From the NCBI GenBank assembly GCA_016648135.1, contig JADDOH010004248.1, positions 151,212-215,211 of the forward strand: a stretch of DNA of 64,000 nt, given 5' to 3'. This document shows, piece by piece, positions 1 to 11,518 of this stretch. How positions within the stretch are numbered: the stretch's first letter is position 1; every line of letters starts with the position of its first letter. Made by a program: the position numbers and the translations under genes. Below the pieces are notes generated by a model. It did not search any database and was not told the origin of the DNA. It worked only from the letters and a program-made list of their open reading frames with translations. The DNA comes from Agrypnia vestita. Taxonomy: Eukaryota; Arthropoda; Insecta; Trichoptera; Phryganeidae.

Positions 1-2127
1 TTATTATTGTAATATTACAATTTAAAATAATGTTTAATGGTTATAAATCAAATAGTAGGTGTGTGTCCTTTTGATATTGTAATTGTGTACTGACTTGCAA
101 TACCGTGCTAAAAGCAACCCCTACTGTGACCCTGCAAAGGGGTTGAAACGTTAGCCAGAGAGGTTGTATACATGGCAAAATATCCCAAAAACTCTACTCA
201 GAGGTCGGTCTTGAAAGCAAACCTTAATGTCGGGGTTGAGAACTGAACCCACCCGTACCCACTACGTAAAGCATCGCAGTTTAAAAAAAGGGTGATATGA
301 AGTTTTTTACATGCTTTTTTTTAACTCTCTTAGTCTGTATTTTTGTAGTGGAATCTTGTAATTGGAAAAGTTTAGCATTAAAATTTGGATAAGCAGTTTA
401 AATTTGGGTGCTGCATGGGTGATGTTAAAAAATAGTTTACAAATGTATGCAAAGAAAGCGTATAAAAGCATGTCTTAATTTTTTTATTTACATGTTTTAA
501 TTAGAGATGCGTACATGGAAGACACGTAATATAATACACTCGTGAATTTTGGTGATTAATTTCATGCAACGTTATTGTTGTTTTTTATTTAATTTTTTAG
601 TGCCTATTCAGTACAGTAAGTTCTTTTTTAAAATCGTTAAAAAATAGTAAAATTACATTGATTTTGGTATACGGTATACGAATTGGGTATACGTAGACCA
701 AATAAAAGGCAGGTGGTTGCGGTTCACTCCAGTGCATTCTCAGATAATTTGTGTCGACCGACGCTAACAAAAATCCTGCGCTAACTGCACGATAGTTAGA
801 AGAAGAGAGAGCGAGATTTGGCGCTCTCCTTTTTTATAGCAGTGCCGCCTTGTACTTTGATTAATGTGGCCTGACTGAATACGCCACAGGATGCCACAGC
901 CGGGGCATCCGTTAAAATATGTACATATTTATAATATTTTTGATACTTTAGCTATTCTCGTGATATGGCAGATAAATCATCATTTTAATGTCTCCGTTAG
1001 CAACTATAATAGCAATTAATCCATTTTAAATTCGATTTATAACAATTTCCCTTAGCTTTGATCCCTGCTGCTGGCCGGCTCGTGAGTCAGCGAAGTTTTT
1101 TTTTTTACTTATCGTACATTAATCGCGGAGTCTGTTATTCTTGGCGGATAATCCGATCGAAATCGACCAGCCGAAGATTGGGTAGACATTAATACGCGTA
1201 AAAAATCGGTCTAGACATTTCGGTGAGACTTTATTTTTCTTGGCGCAGAAGACTTCTCGATCGGCTGCTGTTTGGATATGATAATTGCACTAAAAAAATT
1301 AGTTTGCCATTTTATTGCCGGGCAAAAAATCGCCCCGGTGCGGCGGCAGTGACAACCCGGTATCGTTAAAATTTTTTTGCGATCAGATTTATATTTTGTT
1401 TTTCTTTGATCTTAATCCGTCCGCGAGCGTTTTCTTCAAGTGCGTCGTCCGATCTCGATGCGGTGTCATCACATCTGAATATGGAAAACACATCATCTCC
1501 AGATACACTCTACCTCGTATAATATTTCCCTTCCACCACCAAAACTTTCTCAACGCAACGACCCTTGAACCAACAAAGTCTTCTTCTTGTTCTTCGCCGT
1601 TCTCTTGCGGAGAATTTGCAATCGCCGTTTGAAATTGTGTGGTTCATGTTATTGGTACATGATTTAATCATCTAAAATTCTATATGCATGTACATTATAT
1701 CAATATATATAAAAGAAATTAATAATAAATAAATAAATAACCATATTTTTATATGTGTGTTCTGAGAACACGATTATTGGATTTAGCCACTGCGGGATTA
1801 TTATTTAATTAATATAAATTATTGAAATCTCACAGCTCACAGAGACGAAGCTATTTATGTGAGAAACATGTATGGAAGTCTTTTGTAAGATGGTCCAGGT
1901 TTTACAGCCTGTATGAGCTGTCTTAAGTGATCACTCTAAACAATGCAACCTTCACCAATGCATTTTGTGATCAATGCTTCACCAAAAATTAATGTATTAT
2001 TGATAATAATTTTTCCTTTGTAAATGATTATCCTTCAGCATACACAATAACCTTGATTTTTTTGGTAAAGTATAACGTATATCATAATATGAATATTAAT
2101 ATCCATTGTTTATAATTGTTGTAAAAA
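1..2127. repeat. Copy A of a 2.1-kb direct duplication
   Basis: This stretch is repeated in the same orientation at 3052-5187 with only scattered substitutions and a few small indels. The clearest differences are near 205-265, 660-700 and 885-905. It contains no credible gene; a 105-codon open frame at about 1315-1632 is present in both copies but starts at a non-ATG codon and matches nothing I know. The left edge may lie before the window. The stretch around 700-1640 looks LTR-like in texture, but I cannot define LTR ends, so the nature of the unit is open. Confidence 0.9.
1745..2000 (+). mobile_element. Foldback element family FB-1, left arm
   Basis: This starts at the palindromic motif TGTTCTGAGAACAC and carries the family signature TCACAGAGACGAAGC, then CTTAAGTGATCACT and an AATGCAACCTTCACC block. 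The same arm recurs at 4804-5060, 16310-16500, 17745-17890, 19095-19205 and 35740-35910, and inverted at 16700-16850 and 18110-18250. Only one arm is seen here. FB-1 is my own label. Confidence 0.75.
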
Positions 2128-3051
2128 AATTTGTAATAATTATGCTGCTTCGGGACAAGCAATGCCGAATTAATCTTCCTCTTCTACTTTATCTTGTTAT
2201 AGTCTGGATCTTAGACTGTTCCGCAAGCCTTTAGATGTCTTTAAAGAAATTTACTTGTAAGTGCCCATAGAAATAACTAGGCCATAAATTCGCCAATATC
2301 ATGGATTTACCGGCTTGGTAACAGGTTGAATTTTATTGACATTTTTAGTTGGAGGAACGTACTGAATTATATAAATATGCTTAGTTCTATGTAATTGTAC
2401 TTTAGCGTAGATACCTATTAATAATTTCTATCTTTTGACTTAGTATTGCTTCAAATGCTTTTGTTAGTTTAATTGTAAATTTGTTTTTTATTGTTTTTTA
2501 AATATGAACGGTTATATACATACAGAATATATCGTAGCTGATAAAAAAAACTTCGGAGGTCATCTTTATTTGATTTTGTATAAAAAATACTATTTACAAT
2601 TAGGGTGAAATGTCGACAGTTACGGAGATGAGCGATCAAAGTGAGTATTTTTTTAAATATTTTTAAATTATCGACGTTGATTAATTTTCCCTAAAACGCT
2701 GGACTGTCACTACAGTAATTTATATTAAAGATTTATTTATTTAAATATTAAAAATTTTCATTTTTATACAAGTCGAATACTATGACAAAAGCTTTCCAAA
2801 TAAAACATTTTTCAAATTTCTGTAAAGTAAGAATCTTCGATATTCTGAATACTCTTATGGCTAGACCGCCTATTTAACTGCTGTAAGTGCTCTAATAGCT
2901 TTGTACACTCACATCATAAGTTTTAACAATATTACATGTATTGGTAGAATAAAAACCAAAAAACTCTAAACATTTTACATGGTATTGAAAAAGTTTAAAA
3001 CTACCTACTTTAAACTAATAACTTTATCTACCTAATTCTAGGGTGATAAAA
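2128..3051. other. Spacer between the duplicated copies
   Basis: This AT-rich stretch separates copies A and B of the 2.1-kb repeat and is not itself repeated there. I see no gene. A short piece near 2755-2790 resembles the inner part of the CAGGGTGT MITE family (the 'tacaagtcgaat' motif). If the large repeat is a tandem duplication, this is the remainder of the first unit. Confidence 0.6.
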
Positions 3052-5187
3052 TTATTATTGTAATATTACAGTTTAAAATAATGTTTAATGGTTATAAATC
3101 AAATAGTAGGTGTGTATCGTTTTGATTATGTAATTTGTACTGGCTTGCTGGTATGTACCGTGCTAAAAGCAACCCCCACTATGTACCCTGCAAAGGGATT
3201 GAAACGTCAGCCAGAGAGGTTGCATACACGGGAAAATATCCCAAAAACTCTACTCAAAAGTCGGTCTTGAAAACGTCGGGGTTGAGAACTGTTTATTTTC
3301 AACCCACCCGTACCCACTACGTAAAGCATCGCAGTTTAAAAAAAGGGTGATATGAAGTTTTTTACATGCTTTTTTTTAACTCTCTTAGTCTGTATTTTTG
3401 TAGTGGAATCTTGTAATTGGAAAAGTTTAGCATTAAAATTTGGATAAGCAGTTTAAATTTGGGTGCTGCAAGGGTGATGTTAAAAAATAGTTTACAAATG
3501 TATGCAAAGAAAGCGTATAAAAGCATGTCTTAATTTTTTTATTTACATGTTTTAATTAGAGATGCGTACATGGAAGACACGTAATATAATACACTCGTGA
3601 ATTTTGGTGATTAATTTCATGCAACGTTATTGTTGTTTTTTATTTAATTTTTTAGTGCCTATTCAGTACAGTAAGTTCTTTTTTAAAATAGTTAAAAAAT
3701 AGTAAAATTACATTGATTTTAAGTGTGTATTTTGGATATTTGATGTATCCCGAATTAGGTATACGGAGACCAAATAAAAGGCAGGTGGTTGCGGTTCACT
3801 CCAGTGCATTCTCAGATAATTTTTGTCGACCGACACTAACAAAAATCCTGTGCTAACTGCACGATAGTTAGAAGAAGAGAGAGCGAGAGTTGGCGCTCTC
3901 CTTTTTTATAGCAGTGCCGCCTTGTACTTTGATTAATGTGGCCTGACTGGATGCCACAGCCGGGCATCCGTTAAAATATGTACATATTTATAAGATTTTT
4001 GATACTTTAGCTATTCTCGTGATATGGCAGATAAATCATCATTTTAATGTCTCCGTTAGCAACTATAATATCAATTAATCCATTTTAAATTCGATTTATA
4101 ACAATTTCCCTTAGCTTTGATCCCTGCTGCTGGCCGGCTCGTGAGTCAGCGAAGTTTTTTTTTTTACTTATCGTACATTAATCGCGGAGTCTGTTATTCT
4201 TGGCGGATAATCCGATCGAAATCGACCGGCCGAAGATTGGGTAGACATTAATACGCGTAAAAAATCGGTCTAGACATTTCGGTGAGACTTTATTTTTCTT
4301 GGCGCAGAAGACTTCTCGATCGGCTGCTGTTTGGATATGATAATTGCACTAAAAAAATTAGTTTGCCATTTTATTGCCGGGCAAAAAATCGCCCCGGTGC
4401 GGCGGCAGTGACAACCCGGTATCGTTAAAATTTTTTTGCGATCAGATTTATATTTTGTTTTTCTTTGATCTTAATCCGTCCGCGAGCGTTTTCTTCAAGT
4501 GCGTCGTCCGATCTCGATGCGGTGTCATCACATCTGAATATGGAAAACACATCATCTCCAGATACACTCTACCTCGTATAATATTTCCCTTCCACCACCA
4601 AAACTTTCTCAACGCAACGACCCTTGAACCAACAAAGTCTTCTTCTTGTTCTTCGCCGTTCTCTTGCGGAGAATTTGCAATCGCTGTTTGAAATTGTGTG
4701 GTTCATGTTATTGGTACATGATTTAATCATCTAAAATTCTATATGCATGTACATTATATCAATATATATAAAAGAAATTAATAATAAATAAAAAAATAAC
4801 CATATTTTTATATGTGTGTTCTGAGAACACGATTATTGGATTTAGCCACTGCGGGATTATTATTTAATTAATATAAATTATTGAAATCTCACAGCTCACA
4901 GAGACGAAGCTATTTATGTGAGAAACATGTATGGAAGTCTTTTGTAAGATGGTCCAGGTTTTACAGCCTGTATGAGCTGTCTTAAGTGATCACTCTAAAC
5001 AATGCAACCTTCACCAATGCATTTTGTGATCAATGCTTCACCAAAAATTAATGTATTATTGATAATAATTTTTCCTTTGTAAATGATTATCCTTCAGCAT
5101 ACACAATAACCTTGATTTTTTTGGTAAAGTATAACGTATATCATAATATGAATATTAATATCCATTGTTTATAATTGTTGTAAAAAA
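3052..5187. repeat. Copy B of the 2.1-kb direct duplication
   Basis: Near-identical to 1-2127, with an offset of about 3051 bp at the left edge and 3059 bp further in because of small indels. The match ends abruptly at about 5187 in a run of A residues, where copy A continues into the spacer. It includes the second copy of the FB-1 arm (4804-5060). Confidence 0.9.
4804..5060 (+). mobile_element. Foldback element family FB-1, left arm (in copy B)
   Basis: Same arm as 1745-2000, carried along in the duplication: palindromic TGTTCTGAGAACAC start, TCACAGAGACGAAGC signature and CTTAAGTGATCACT block. Confidence 0.75.
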
Positions 5188-5220
5188 ATCATTTTTTCTT
5201 TTTTAATAAAAAAAAATACA

Positions 5221-5302
5221 ACAATGCGTGCAACCTACATATGCTAACATATGCTCTAGAGACAATGCGTGCAACCTACATATCCTAACATATGCTCTAG
5301 AG
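5221..5302. repeat. Two tandem 41-bp units
   Basis: Two adjacent 41-bp units (5221-5261, 5262-5302) differ by one base (atatgc/atatcc). Each contains two CATATG-like motifs. They sit at the edge of copy B and just before a LINE remnant. Confidence 0.85.
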
Positions 5303-5399
5303 ACGAGAACTGACACTGTCCATGCCAAAGAACTCTTCTAAATTCTCCATCCTCTCCATTAAGGAAAAACTCTACAAAATGTAGACATTAGAAAACCTG

Positions 5400-5640
5400 T
5401 AAAATAGAGGACAAAGCACGATGGAGTCGATCCAGAAGGAGATTCTGGAGGGATCACGTATCCAGGGTGGACAGTGACAGACTCGTGCGTACAGCAGCTA
5501 ATGAAATCCCCTCTGGACGACGCCCACCTGGAAGACCACCTAAAATTTGGAGGAACAGCTGGACCTCGTCAGCTCAAAAGGCGTAGTTTTCTGTACCACA
5601 GAGTGACAGATCTAACAGAAGAAAAGAAGGAGAAGAAGAT
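5400..5640 (+). pseudogene. LINE reverse-transcriptase C-terminal tail, degraded
   Basis: In one plus frame, 5448-5560 reads with a GHV-like start, the SDRLVRTA block and the RRPPGRPPKIW motif. This is the basic, proline-glycine-arginine tail that follows the RT domain in many insect non-LTR retrotransposons (the W.GHV.R...R and GRP..RW pattern). The upstream RT domain is gone and stop codons interrupt both sides, so this is a short dead fragment. The exact clade cannot be named. Confidence 0.7.
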
Positions 5641-6440
5641 ATTTTCTAATTAATTGTATGTATGATACTGTGGCGAGCCAGACCTGCCTGGACTCCACTC
5701 TTAACACTCAATCACATCCGTCACACTGGTGCCACAGATATGATTCATAATACAATACAACCCATCTCCCGCAATACAAATACTCATATATTCTGGAAAA
5801 TTCTCCCAGTAAACTAATTGACTTAGTTTTGAGTCAATCATATTCAGTCGACTAAATAAGGTTTTCTCAATACAAAACATCAAAGCTGTACAACTCCATG
5901 TGAATGTGCTAAGCACATGACATGGTATTCGTAAACACCTCAATCTAGCTCATACAAAAAATTCTTTCATTTGCTTCCAAGGAAAACACGATACAATCCC
6001 ATCGTAATTGAGCTTTTGCAGATCTGCCAAAATGACATCACATTCAAGTCAGGCAGGAATACACCGGTTGCTGTGGATGATCCTTGCCAATTTTTTCTTC
6101 TCTTGCAAATTATTATTTACGTGTGTACATTCTAAGGATTAAAATAAGATGGCTCGGATGTTGAAGATCTAATCGACACGTAGTAAAGTGGTCTGGTATG
6201 TAGAGAGATTGTGATCTCAATTTTGGATTACGAATGTGAATGGTCAGCTGCTACGCGTTCTCAATATTGTTTTATGAAATTGAAGAATTGATAAGGAGAC
6301 TTGAAGCACTCTTAATGTGGATCTACATATACCCATACTCCTCCTCCCTTTTCTCTCACCTAACCCCCACCAAAGTTGACGTTCTCTCCTCAATGCTTTC
6401 TTCATTGTTTGTTATTCTGTTTTAATTAGTATTCTGTAAT
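5641..6440. other. No recognisable gene
   Basis: A minus-strand open frame of 80 codons (5701-5943) has no motif I recognise. The 3' part (6240-6440, plus strand) leads directly into a hammerhead-like motif and may be decayed 3' sequence of a Penelope-like element, but I see no conserved residues. Confidence 0.4.
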
Positions 6441-6458
6441 TCTGTGTTATATTCAATC

Positions 6459-6492
6459 CTGATGATGGCTCAGTTCTGAGCCGAAACTAGTT
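6459..6492 (+). ncRNA. Hammerhead-ribozyme-like motif 1
   Basis: Core CTGATGA (6459-6465) is followed by a 7-bp stem II (6467-6473 with 6476-6482, loop TT), then GAAAC (6483-6487), a two-base loop TA, and GTT (6490-6492). A and C of GAAAC can pair with the G and T of GTT, giving a two-base-pair helix III with the NUH cleavage position at T6492. One unpaired T (6466) separates the core from stem II. Stem I pairing is weak. This layout is known from PLE-associated hammerheads; activity is inferred only. Confidence 0.7.
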
Positions 6493-6866
6493 GGCATTTA
6501 TTCAATAAAGTGTTATTTTATTTTAAACATAATATTCCTATCACATTATTATAATCTCGATTTATTTTTTAGAAATACTAGTTAAGTAGACTATTTCAAG
6601 TTACTGACAGCACACCCCTGCTTTAGCTACCTGTGATTTCTAAATATTTTCAAAATTTAAAGCTCCGTTAAAGGGATGAAGACTTTTTGATATACCTGAT
6701 TATTAATAAAGTGCGTGACAGATACTCACAAATTTCCCGAAAACCTTCCTCCAAAAATAGGAATATTCAGTGTTTAGATGCTCAATAAGTACTTTGAAAG
6801 CGACAGTAAATAGCAGAGTGAAGTCTTTAAAAAGTATATTTAAGAAGTAATGACTATATATTATGA

Positions 6867-6930
6867 TTTATTAATTACGACTATCGTTTCGAGAGAATTC
6901 CCTCTCATCATCAGGTTTAGTTAATAACTA
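6867..6930 (-). ncRNA. Hammerhead-ribozyme-like motif 2 (PLE 3' end)
   Basis: On the minus strand: CTGATGA core (6908-6914), one unpaired T, stem II GAGAG/CTCTC, GAAAC, loop GATA, then the canonical GTC cleavage triplet (6879-6881). Helix III is AC/GT. Stem I closes with AC/GT next to the core, an internal loop, then seven pairs (TTATTAA with TTAATAA). All conserved core residues are present, and it lies about 70 bp downstream of a GIY-YIG remnant on the same strand (6985-7271). This is the best-formed candidate in the window. Confidence 0.8.
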
Positions 6931-6984
6931 ACTAAAATACAACTAATCTATTCGGGCAGGTCAGGGATGATGAGAGGGATGATT

Positions 6985-7271
6985 TGTTGGCCAATAACGG
7001 AAAAAGCTCTATGATCGAAGAAATGGCTGAAATCTGATTTTATTGTTAAGTGTGTTTTCAGTATTCATTTTTCTAGAACTTCAATGGTTTCCAAACTGAT
7101 CAGTATCCATTCTCTATGAGGAACCGTATAGAGTGGTTTCAATTTGTGACTGTGAAAGAGCTGATTAGCAAATCATGTGATTGTCAAATTCGGAGTTGTT
7201 ATTTTGTAGACAACGGCGATGATCTTTTATTCTTGTATTAAAGTTTCTCGCGGTTTGGCCGTTATATTTTT
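6985..7271 (-). pseudogene. Penelope-like element GIY-YIG endonuclease remnant
   Basis: Reading the minus strand from 7271, the peptide begins KYNGQTARNFNTRIKDH, which matches the YIGQT.R....R..EH segment of the GIY-YIG domain at the C terminus of Penelope-like reverse transcriptases. After a stop and a frame change comes a VPHRE...LISLETIEVLEK block, typical of the tail of the same domain. The catalytic tyrosine in the YIG motif is changed (YNG). There are several stops and at least one frameshift, so it is dead. The RT domain, which would lie at higher coordinates, is absent. Hammerhead motif 2 follows directly. Confidence 0.8.
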
Positions 7272-8190
7272 ATTACCACGCTTATATTAGCTTCACCTGT
7301 TTGTCTGTCTGGATAGAATCTTATATTCAATATTTCCTCCGCTTTCCAATGTCCCATCGAACTGAAATTTTGCACACGATGACAATACATGATTCAATCA
7401 ATAAATCCATCATAATTAATTAATCAAAAATTGTATATGGGAAATTAATTAAATAATGAGCTCACCAAAAGAAGGCGCTAGTTTCCTACCGTAGTGATTT
7501 TGTACGCTGGGTCATTATCAATATCGTAAGCGTATTTATTTGGAGAGTGAGGCAAAAAATATTTTGGCTGAAAATTAATTTTCTTTTTATTACATATTTA
7601 TTACACATAAGCAAGGTTTTAAAAAAGTAATTTTACCAATATTATTATTTGTGTAAAATGCGGGTCAAATGTGAGAAGGGAAACAACATTTTAGTAGTAA
7701 TCGGACCATTATATAGAATTTTATACCAAAGTGTTTTATGAGTGCTGTTAATGTTTTTACCTGGGTTTAAATATGTTGCTGTGAGTTTTTTTCTATTTTT
7801 CTATTTTAACTTCCTGTCTTTTAACTCTTTATTATATTCGTTATTAATGGCAATTTGCTAAATTCTTTTAATTTCATTATCATAGTCGATGGTATTTAGG
7901 GGAATTGTAATTAATCTTTTTAATATGTTGAACCACGAATGCCATTACAAATCTTTCGATGATATACAGTACAATATTTAATAACATCTTCAATAATAGC
8001 AAAATAACTTTGTGGTAACTTTATTATTATTAATAAAGAGAAATCACTTTGATTTAAAAAAATATTTACAACCAAATAATTTTCGCAAATGTAAATTTGT
8101 TTTCACAATAGTTCTTGATCATTTATTCAGCTCCCTTATATTTACACTTTGTTTTTGTTAAATCAACAATTCCAATTTTAATTTTAGTAT
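7272..8190. other. AT-rich interspersed sequence, no gene
   Basis: The stretch 7275-7400 contains 'tttgtctgtctgg' and 'catcgaactgaaattttgcac', wording that is common in dispersed insect repeats and is echoed at 12395-12480 and 38225-38290. Nothing coding was recognised. Confidence 0.4.
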
Positions 8191-8200
8191 ACGATGTATC

Positions 8201-8233
8201 CTGACGAAGGGACCATTGTCCCCGAAACATCTT
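8201..8233 (+). ncRNA. Hammerhead-ribozyme-like motif 3
   Basis: CTGACGA core (8201-8207), stem II GGGAC/GTCCC (8209-8213 with 8218-8222), GAAAC (8224-8228), then AT and CTT where GTT is expected. The related copy at 24684-24716 still has GTT there, so this copy looks mutated at helix III. Stem I can form GAT/ATC next to the core. No coding remnant is seen upstream. Confidence 0.65.
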
Positions 8234-9080
8234 GATTATTCAACAAATAGTAATTTTAAACAAAGAATTTCCTCTAAGAATTATAATTTTTTAAAAAATA
8301 ATAATATTTTTAAAATTAGCTTGAAGTGAAGCGATGACGTCACTCGGTGCTGGCTTGGTGTCTCGTCTCACTATGTCATCTCACTAGGGCATAAATGTTA
8401 TGCATTAAAATATATCCAAATCGAACGTTTCCAACAGCATTCGTATACTGGCGCTCTTTTTACAAATGTCCAGGACCGGACCGGAACGAACCGGAAACCG
8501 TCGAGTTAGTCACGCGCTCCCTCTCGTCATAAAATGAAGACGTTGTACATACACTAAACTGAAAATATTGTTCCGTCTCATTTGAGCGACGCCTGTTCCG
8601 TTTCGTATGAAGCGTTGTCTTACGTAATATCTTCCATTTCGAGCACTGAAGATAACAAATGACACTGGCAGTCCCGTCCACCATTATTTTGAAATTTATT
8701 ATTTATAAATTATTATTTGAAAATTATAAATTTTATTTATCAATGTCGTCGAGGTTGTTATCACGATTTATAAATATTTAATAATATATATCGGTGACAC
8801 TAGCGATTTTATTAGGAGGATGCCAATTTATCCGCAGTTTTTTAACCAAAAACGAAAACAAACACAAATATATTTTGTACAATTTTAGCGCCTAATTCGA
8901 AAACCCCCTAAAACGGATTTCGGATATTTGAGTTAAATACCTATGCAGTTTTGTAGATTTTTTGTCAGCTATATACAGAACACATTTTTCATCGATAACT
9001 CAAAAACACATACGCAAATATACACACAGGGATTTTTGGAATTAAGCGCTGCAATTATTATTGCATTTAATAATTAACGG
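8234..9080. other. No recognisable gene
   Basis: Slightly GC-richer stretch at 8450-8690, otherwise AT-rich. I see no motif or structure worth naming. Confidence 0.4.
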
Positions 9081-9082
9081 CA

Positions 9083-9232
9083 ACATTGAGGGTAAACGGG
9101 ATGTCGGAAAGATCTCATGGCTCCGTAATATACGAGACAGGACAGGGATAAGAACTGTGGAAGAGCTGTTTGGATCCGCTAGAGATAGGGAGATCTACTC
9201 TCGAGTGATAGTCAACCTTGGGGGGACCTGAC
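9083..9232 (+). pseudogene. LINE C-terminal tail with final stop
   Basis: One plus frame reads GKRDVGKISWLRNIRDRTG, then VEELFGSARDREIY, and ends in a stop at about 9231. The GKR..G...SWLRN...W.G pattern closes the ORF2 protein of several insect non-LTR retrotransposons. Only about 50 codons remain, so this is a strongly 5'-truncated copy. Confidence 0.7.
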
Positions 9233-9599
9233 ACGATACTAAGAGAAGGGCGATTCCATTATCGCGGGTGCAACATTTAGACGCATTTAAAGCTTCTTAC
9301 TAATAAAATAAAAAACATTTTTCTTGTAATTATTATTTGAAGGGCTACATTTTAACCTGTTCTCTCTTAATTTGTTTATAAGAATCAAAATAATATATAA
9401 ATATAGTCATGAGGGAGATTTAAAGTGCTATCGGCCCCGTCTTTCCAGATTATAGTACAGAAACACAAAAGTCTGTTAATTGTGAAACATTTATTATAAC
9501 ATACCTTCATATTTTGAAAAAAGATAAATCAAGCAACCGAAGTAATTAAAAAAATTATAGAAAACAAAAATAAACAATGATTTATTCACTTTTAAACCA

Positions 9600-10070
9600 A
9601 TCGCGGGTGCAACGCCAAATTATAATTGTAATTGATAATTCTTCTTCTAAGAAGAATTATCTATTACAATTCAGTCCTGGTGGTGCTGCCTTCGTCCTCT
9701 TCAAACCCGCCACAGGAGCCTGGTAATTTAATCCGAAGATCGACACTTTCCTGACTTGTCGTCTACGCTGATGTCGCCAGTTTTGAAGCGAATTAAACAC
9801 TTTCGACATGCCATTTCGGCATAATTCTCGTAGTCTTAGTTTAGTTAGTGGGCACAACCTAGTTTCTCATTCCGAGGATTGCGAGTTGCGATTCCCGGTG
9901 ACGTCACAATACATCTAAGTGATTTACTCAAGTTTTGGTGTTTTTGTGATGTGTTTCGTGTTAAAACTGTTGTGGAGTTAAAACGTTGAAATAAAACTAT
10001 TGTAAAATATCTACAAAAGTACAAAGCAACGAAGTATTCTTTGTACTTTTGTAGAAATATCAATCACATA
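9600..10070. other. Low-repeat stretch with CRE-like palindrome
   Basis: No gene was recognised. It contains a cAMP-response-element-like palindrome TGACGTCA (9899-9906) in a moderately GC-rich context, and ends in a strong hairpin (10011-10054). It could be regulatory or an old repeat. Confidence 0.35.
10011..10054. repeat. Perfect 16-bp inverted repeat with 12-nt loop
   Basis: Arms CTACAAAAGTACAAAG (10011-10026) and its exact complement (10039-10054) surround a 12-base loop. This may be a terminator-like or MITE-derived hairpin; no owner is identified. Confidence 0.9.
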
Positions 10071-10261
10071 ATTCACCAAACCCAGGGGAGCGCCGTCTTG
10101 GTAAAAGGTTGGATTTCGGTGACATTTTTCAATGTTTACATTACTTGAAGAAATATTTAGACTTAGAATATGATTGGTTCTAAGTATATTTAAGTGTACT
10201 AATTATTTCTTTATTTTGAATCAGTGTTGCTTCTATTTTTTTACAGGGCTGTCTAGCCTAG

Positions 10262-10385
10262 TGTAGCGTCTTGGTAGCGTTAGTGACGCACATGCTACAT
10301 AGAGAACTATGCTTTTTTACCTCATCACTGTGTGCACCATCTGATTGAGCATTAGTGATGGACATAGAGAATTACGCATTTTCTT
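10262..10385 (+). repeat. Dispersed repeat with internal tandem units
   Basis: Two diverged units of the type 'gtagcgttagtgacg ... catagagaa' (10273-10311 and 10337-10377) are joined by 'caccatctga'. The same unit recurs at 11395-11447 and twice at 25905-26045, so it is a multi-copy family with an internal period of about 65-80 bp. Transposon class unknown. Confidence 0.65.
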
Positions 10386-10769
10386 TTTTTATATAATATA
10401 TTATTCATATATCCTTTTTCATTATTTGCGACATCCGGCAGCGTTATTATGATTTCTAAATATTATCAAAAATAAACGCTGCCTTAACACACCTAATGTG
10501 CACTTGTCACTATTCGTAGCCATACTAAGCGGATGATTCCATCGCGTCAATTCGGCAAAGCAATTTGCTCCACCGATCATCCGCGTAGTGTATTTGATAA
10601 GCGCATATTGTATGGTAAGAAACGTAGCGGTGTTCCGCGGCGGAAGATGCGCTTAGAATGCGAATGCAATAATTAATAATATTTGCAATAGTGACGGACA
10701 CTACTTACGAAGATAATTATACATTTGTTTTTTGCTTTATATACCTCATTATTTTATGTACACGTAGCC

Positions 10770-11371
10770 ATTGACGTATTATAATATAGACACGTTATTC
10801 CCATACTAGCCGACTTTCATATGTAGCAAATGTTGCATTGAAAGAGACAAAAACTCACAATCAAGTAATCACGTAAAAATCAGGTGATTTGAAATCACGG
10901 TGACTAAAATAACATATGACTAAAATAACATAGTCGCTGTATATATACTAAAGCCTATGTGCCGTTCAGTACGTTCTGAGAAGAACGAATCAATTTGTCC
11001 ATTTTTCATAAAAATAATGGAGATATACTAAAAAAAACACTGCCGTTCATCTGGAAAGTCTGCCTAGTAATTATTTAAAATATTTTTTATAAATCTAGTC
11101 TGTACAATTATTTTTTAAAACAGTTTCATTCGTTTATCTCAGGATGTACTAAAACGTCACATAGGATTAATTATATATATATACAGTGACGATACTCATT
11201 CTTATAATGGTGTACGATACCCTGTTCCTTTTTCCCAGGGACTTTTTTCGGCGTAGCGTCACGCCCGATCACAAAGAAGGTCCGTTCGATAACGAATGCA
11301 AGTAAGGCAATTACCTTACTTTTGATCTGCCAAGATTTCAGGCTTGTGACGTGTCTACAGTATATTATATC
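10770..11371. mobile_element. MITE-A, copy interrupted by another element
   Basis: It matches 61754-62083 over its whole length apart from an extra 10933-11190. The ends carry related inverted sequence (TATAATATAGACACGTT at the left; the complement of GTGTCTACAGTATATTATA at the right). The unit without the insert is about 330-350 bp and has no coding capacity. MITE-A is my label; the superfamily is unclear. Confidence 0.75.
10933..11190. mobile_element. 258-bp element nested in MITE-A
   Basis: It starts GTCGCTGTATATATAC and ends with the near-complement TATATATATACAGTGAC, and is absent from the other MITE-A copy, which gives an empty-site comparison. No coding capacity. Flanking dinucleotides are TA-rich, so a TA target is possible but not provable. 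Confidence 0.7.
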
Positions 11372-11518
11372 ATTGCACGTAGCTCGTTATTTTCGCCAAC
11401 TGGTTCTGGCTTTAGTGACGGGCATTGTTACGTAGAGAATTAAAGAGATAAGGTTGTTATTACGGTCTTTAGACATATTGAACTGTAATTTCGAATATTT
11501 TATACGCACCGTATGTAT

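Noticed and set aside
1315..1632. A 105-codon open frame, repeated identically at 4374-4691, as a conserved small gene
   Set aside because: It starts at TTG, matches no family, and is conserved only because the whole 2.1-kb segment is duplicated.
5701..5943. 80-codon minus-strand frame as a gene
   Set aside because: No motif, no splice context, and composition like the flanks.
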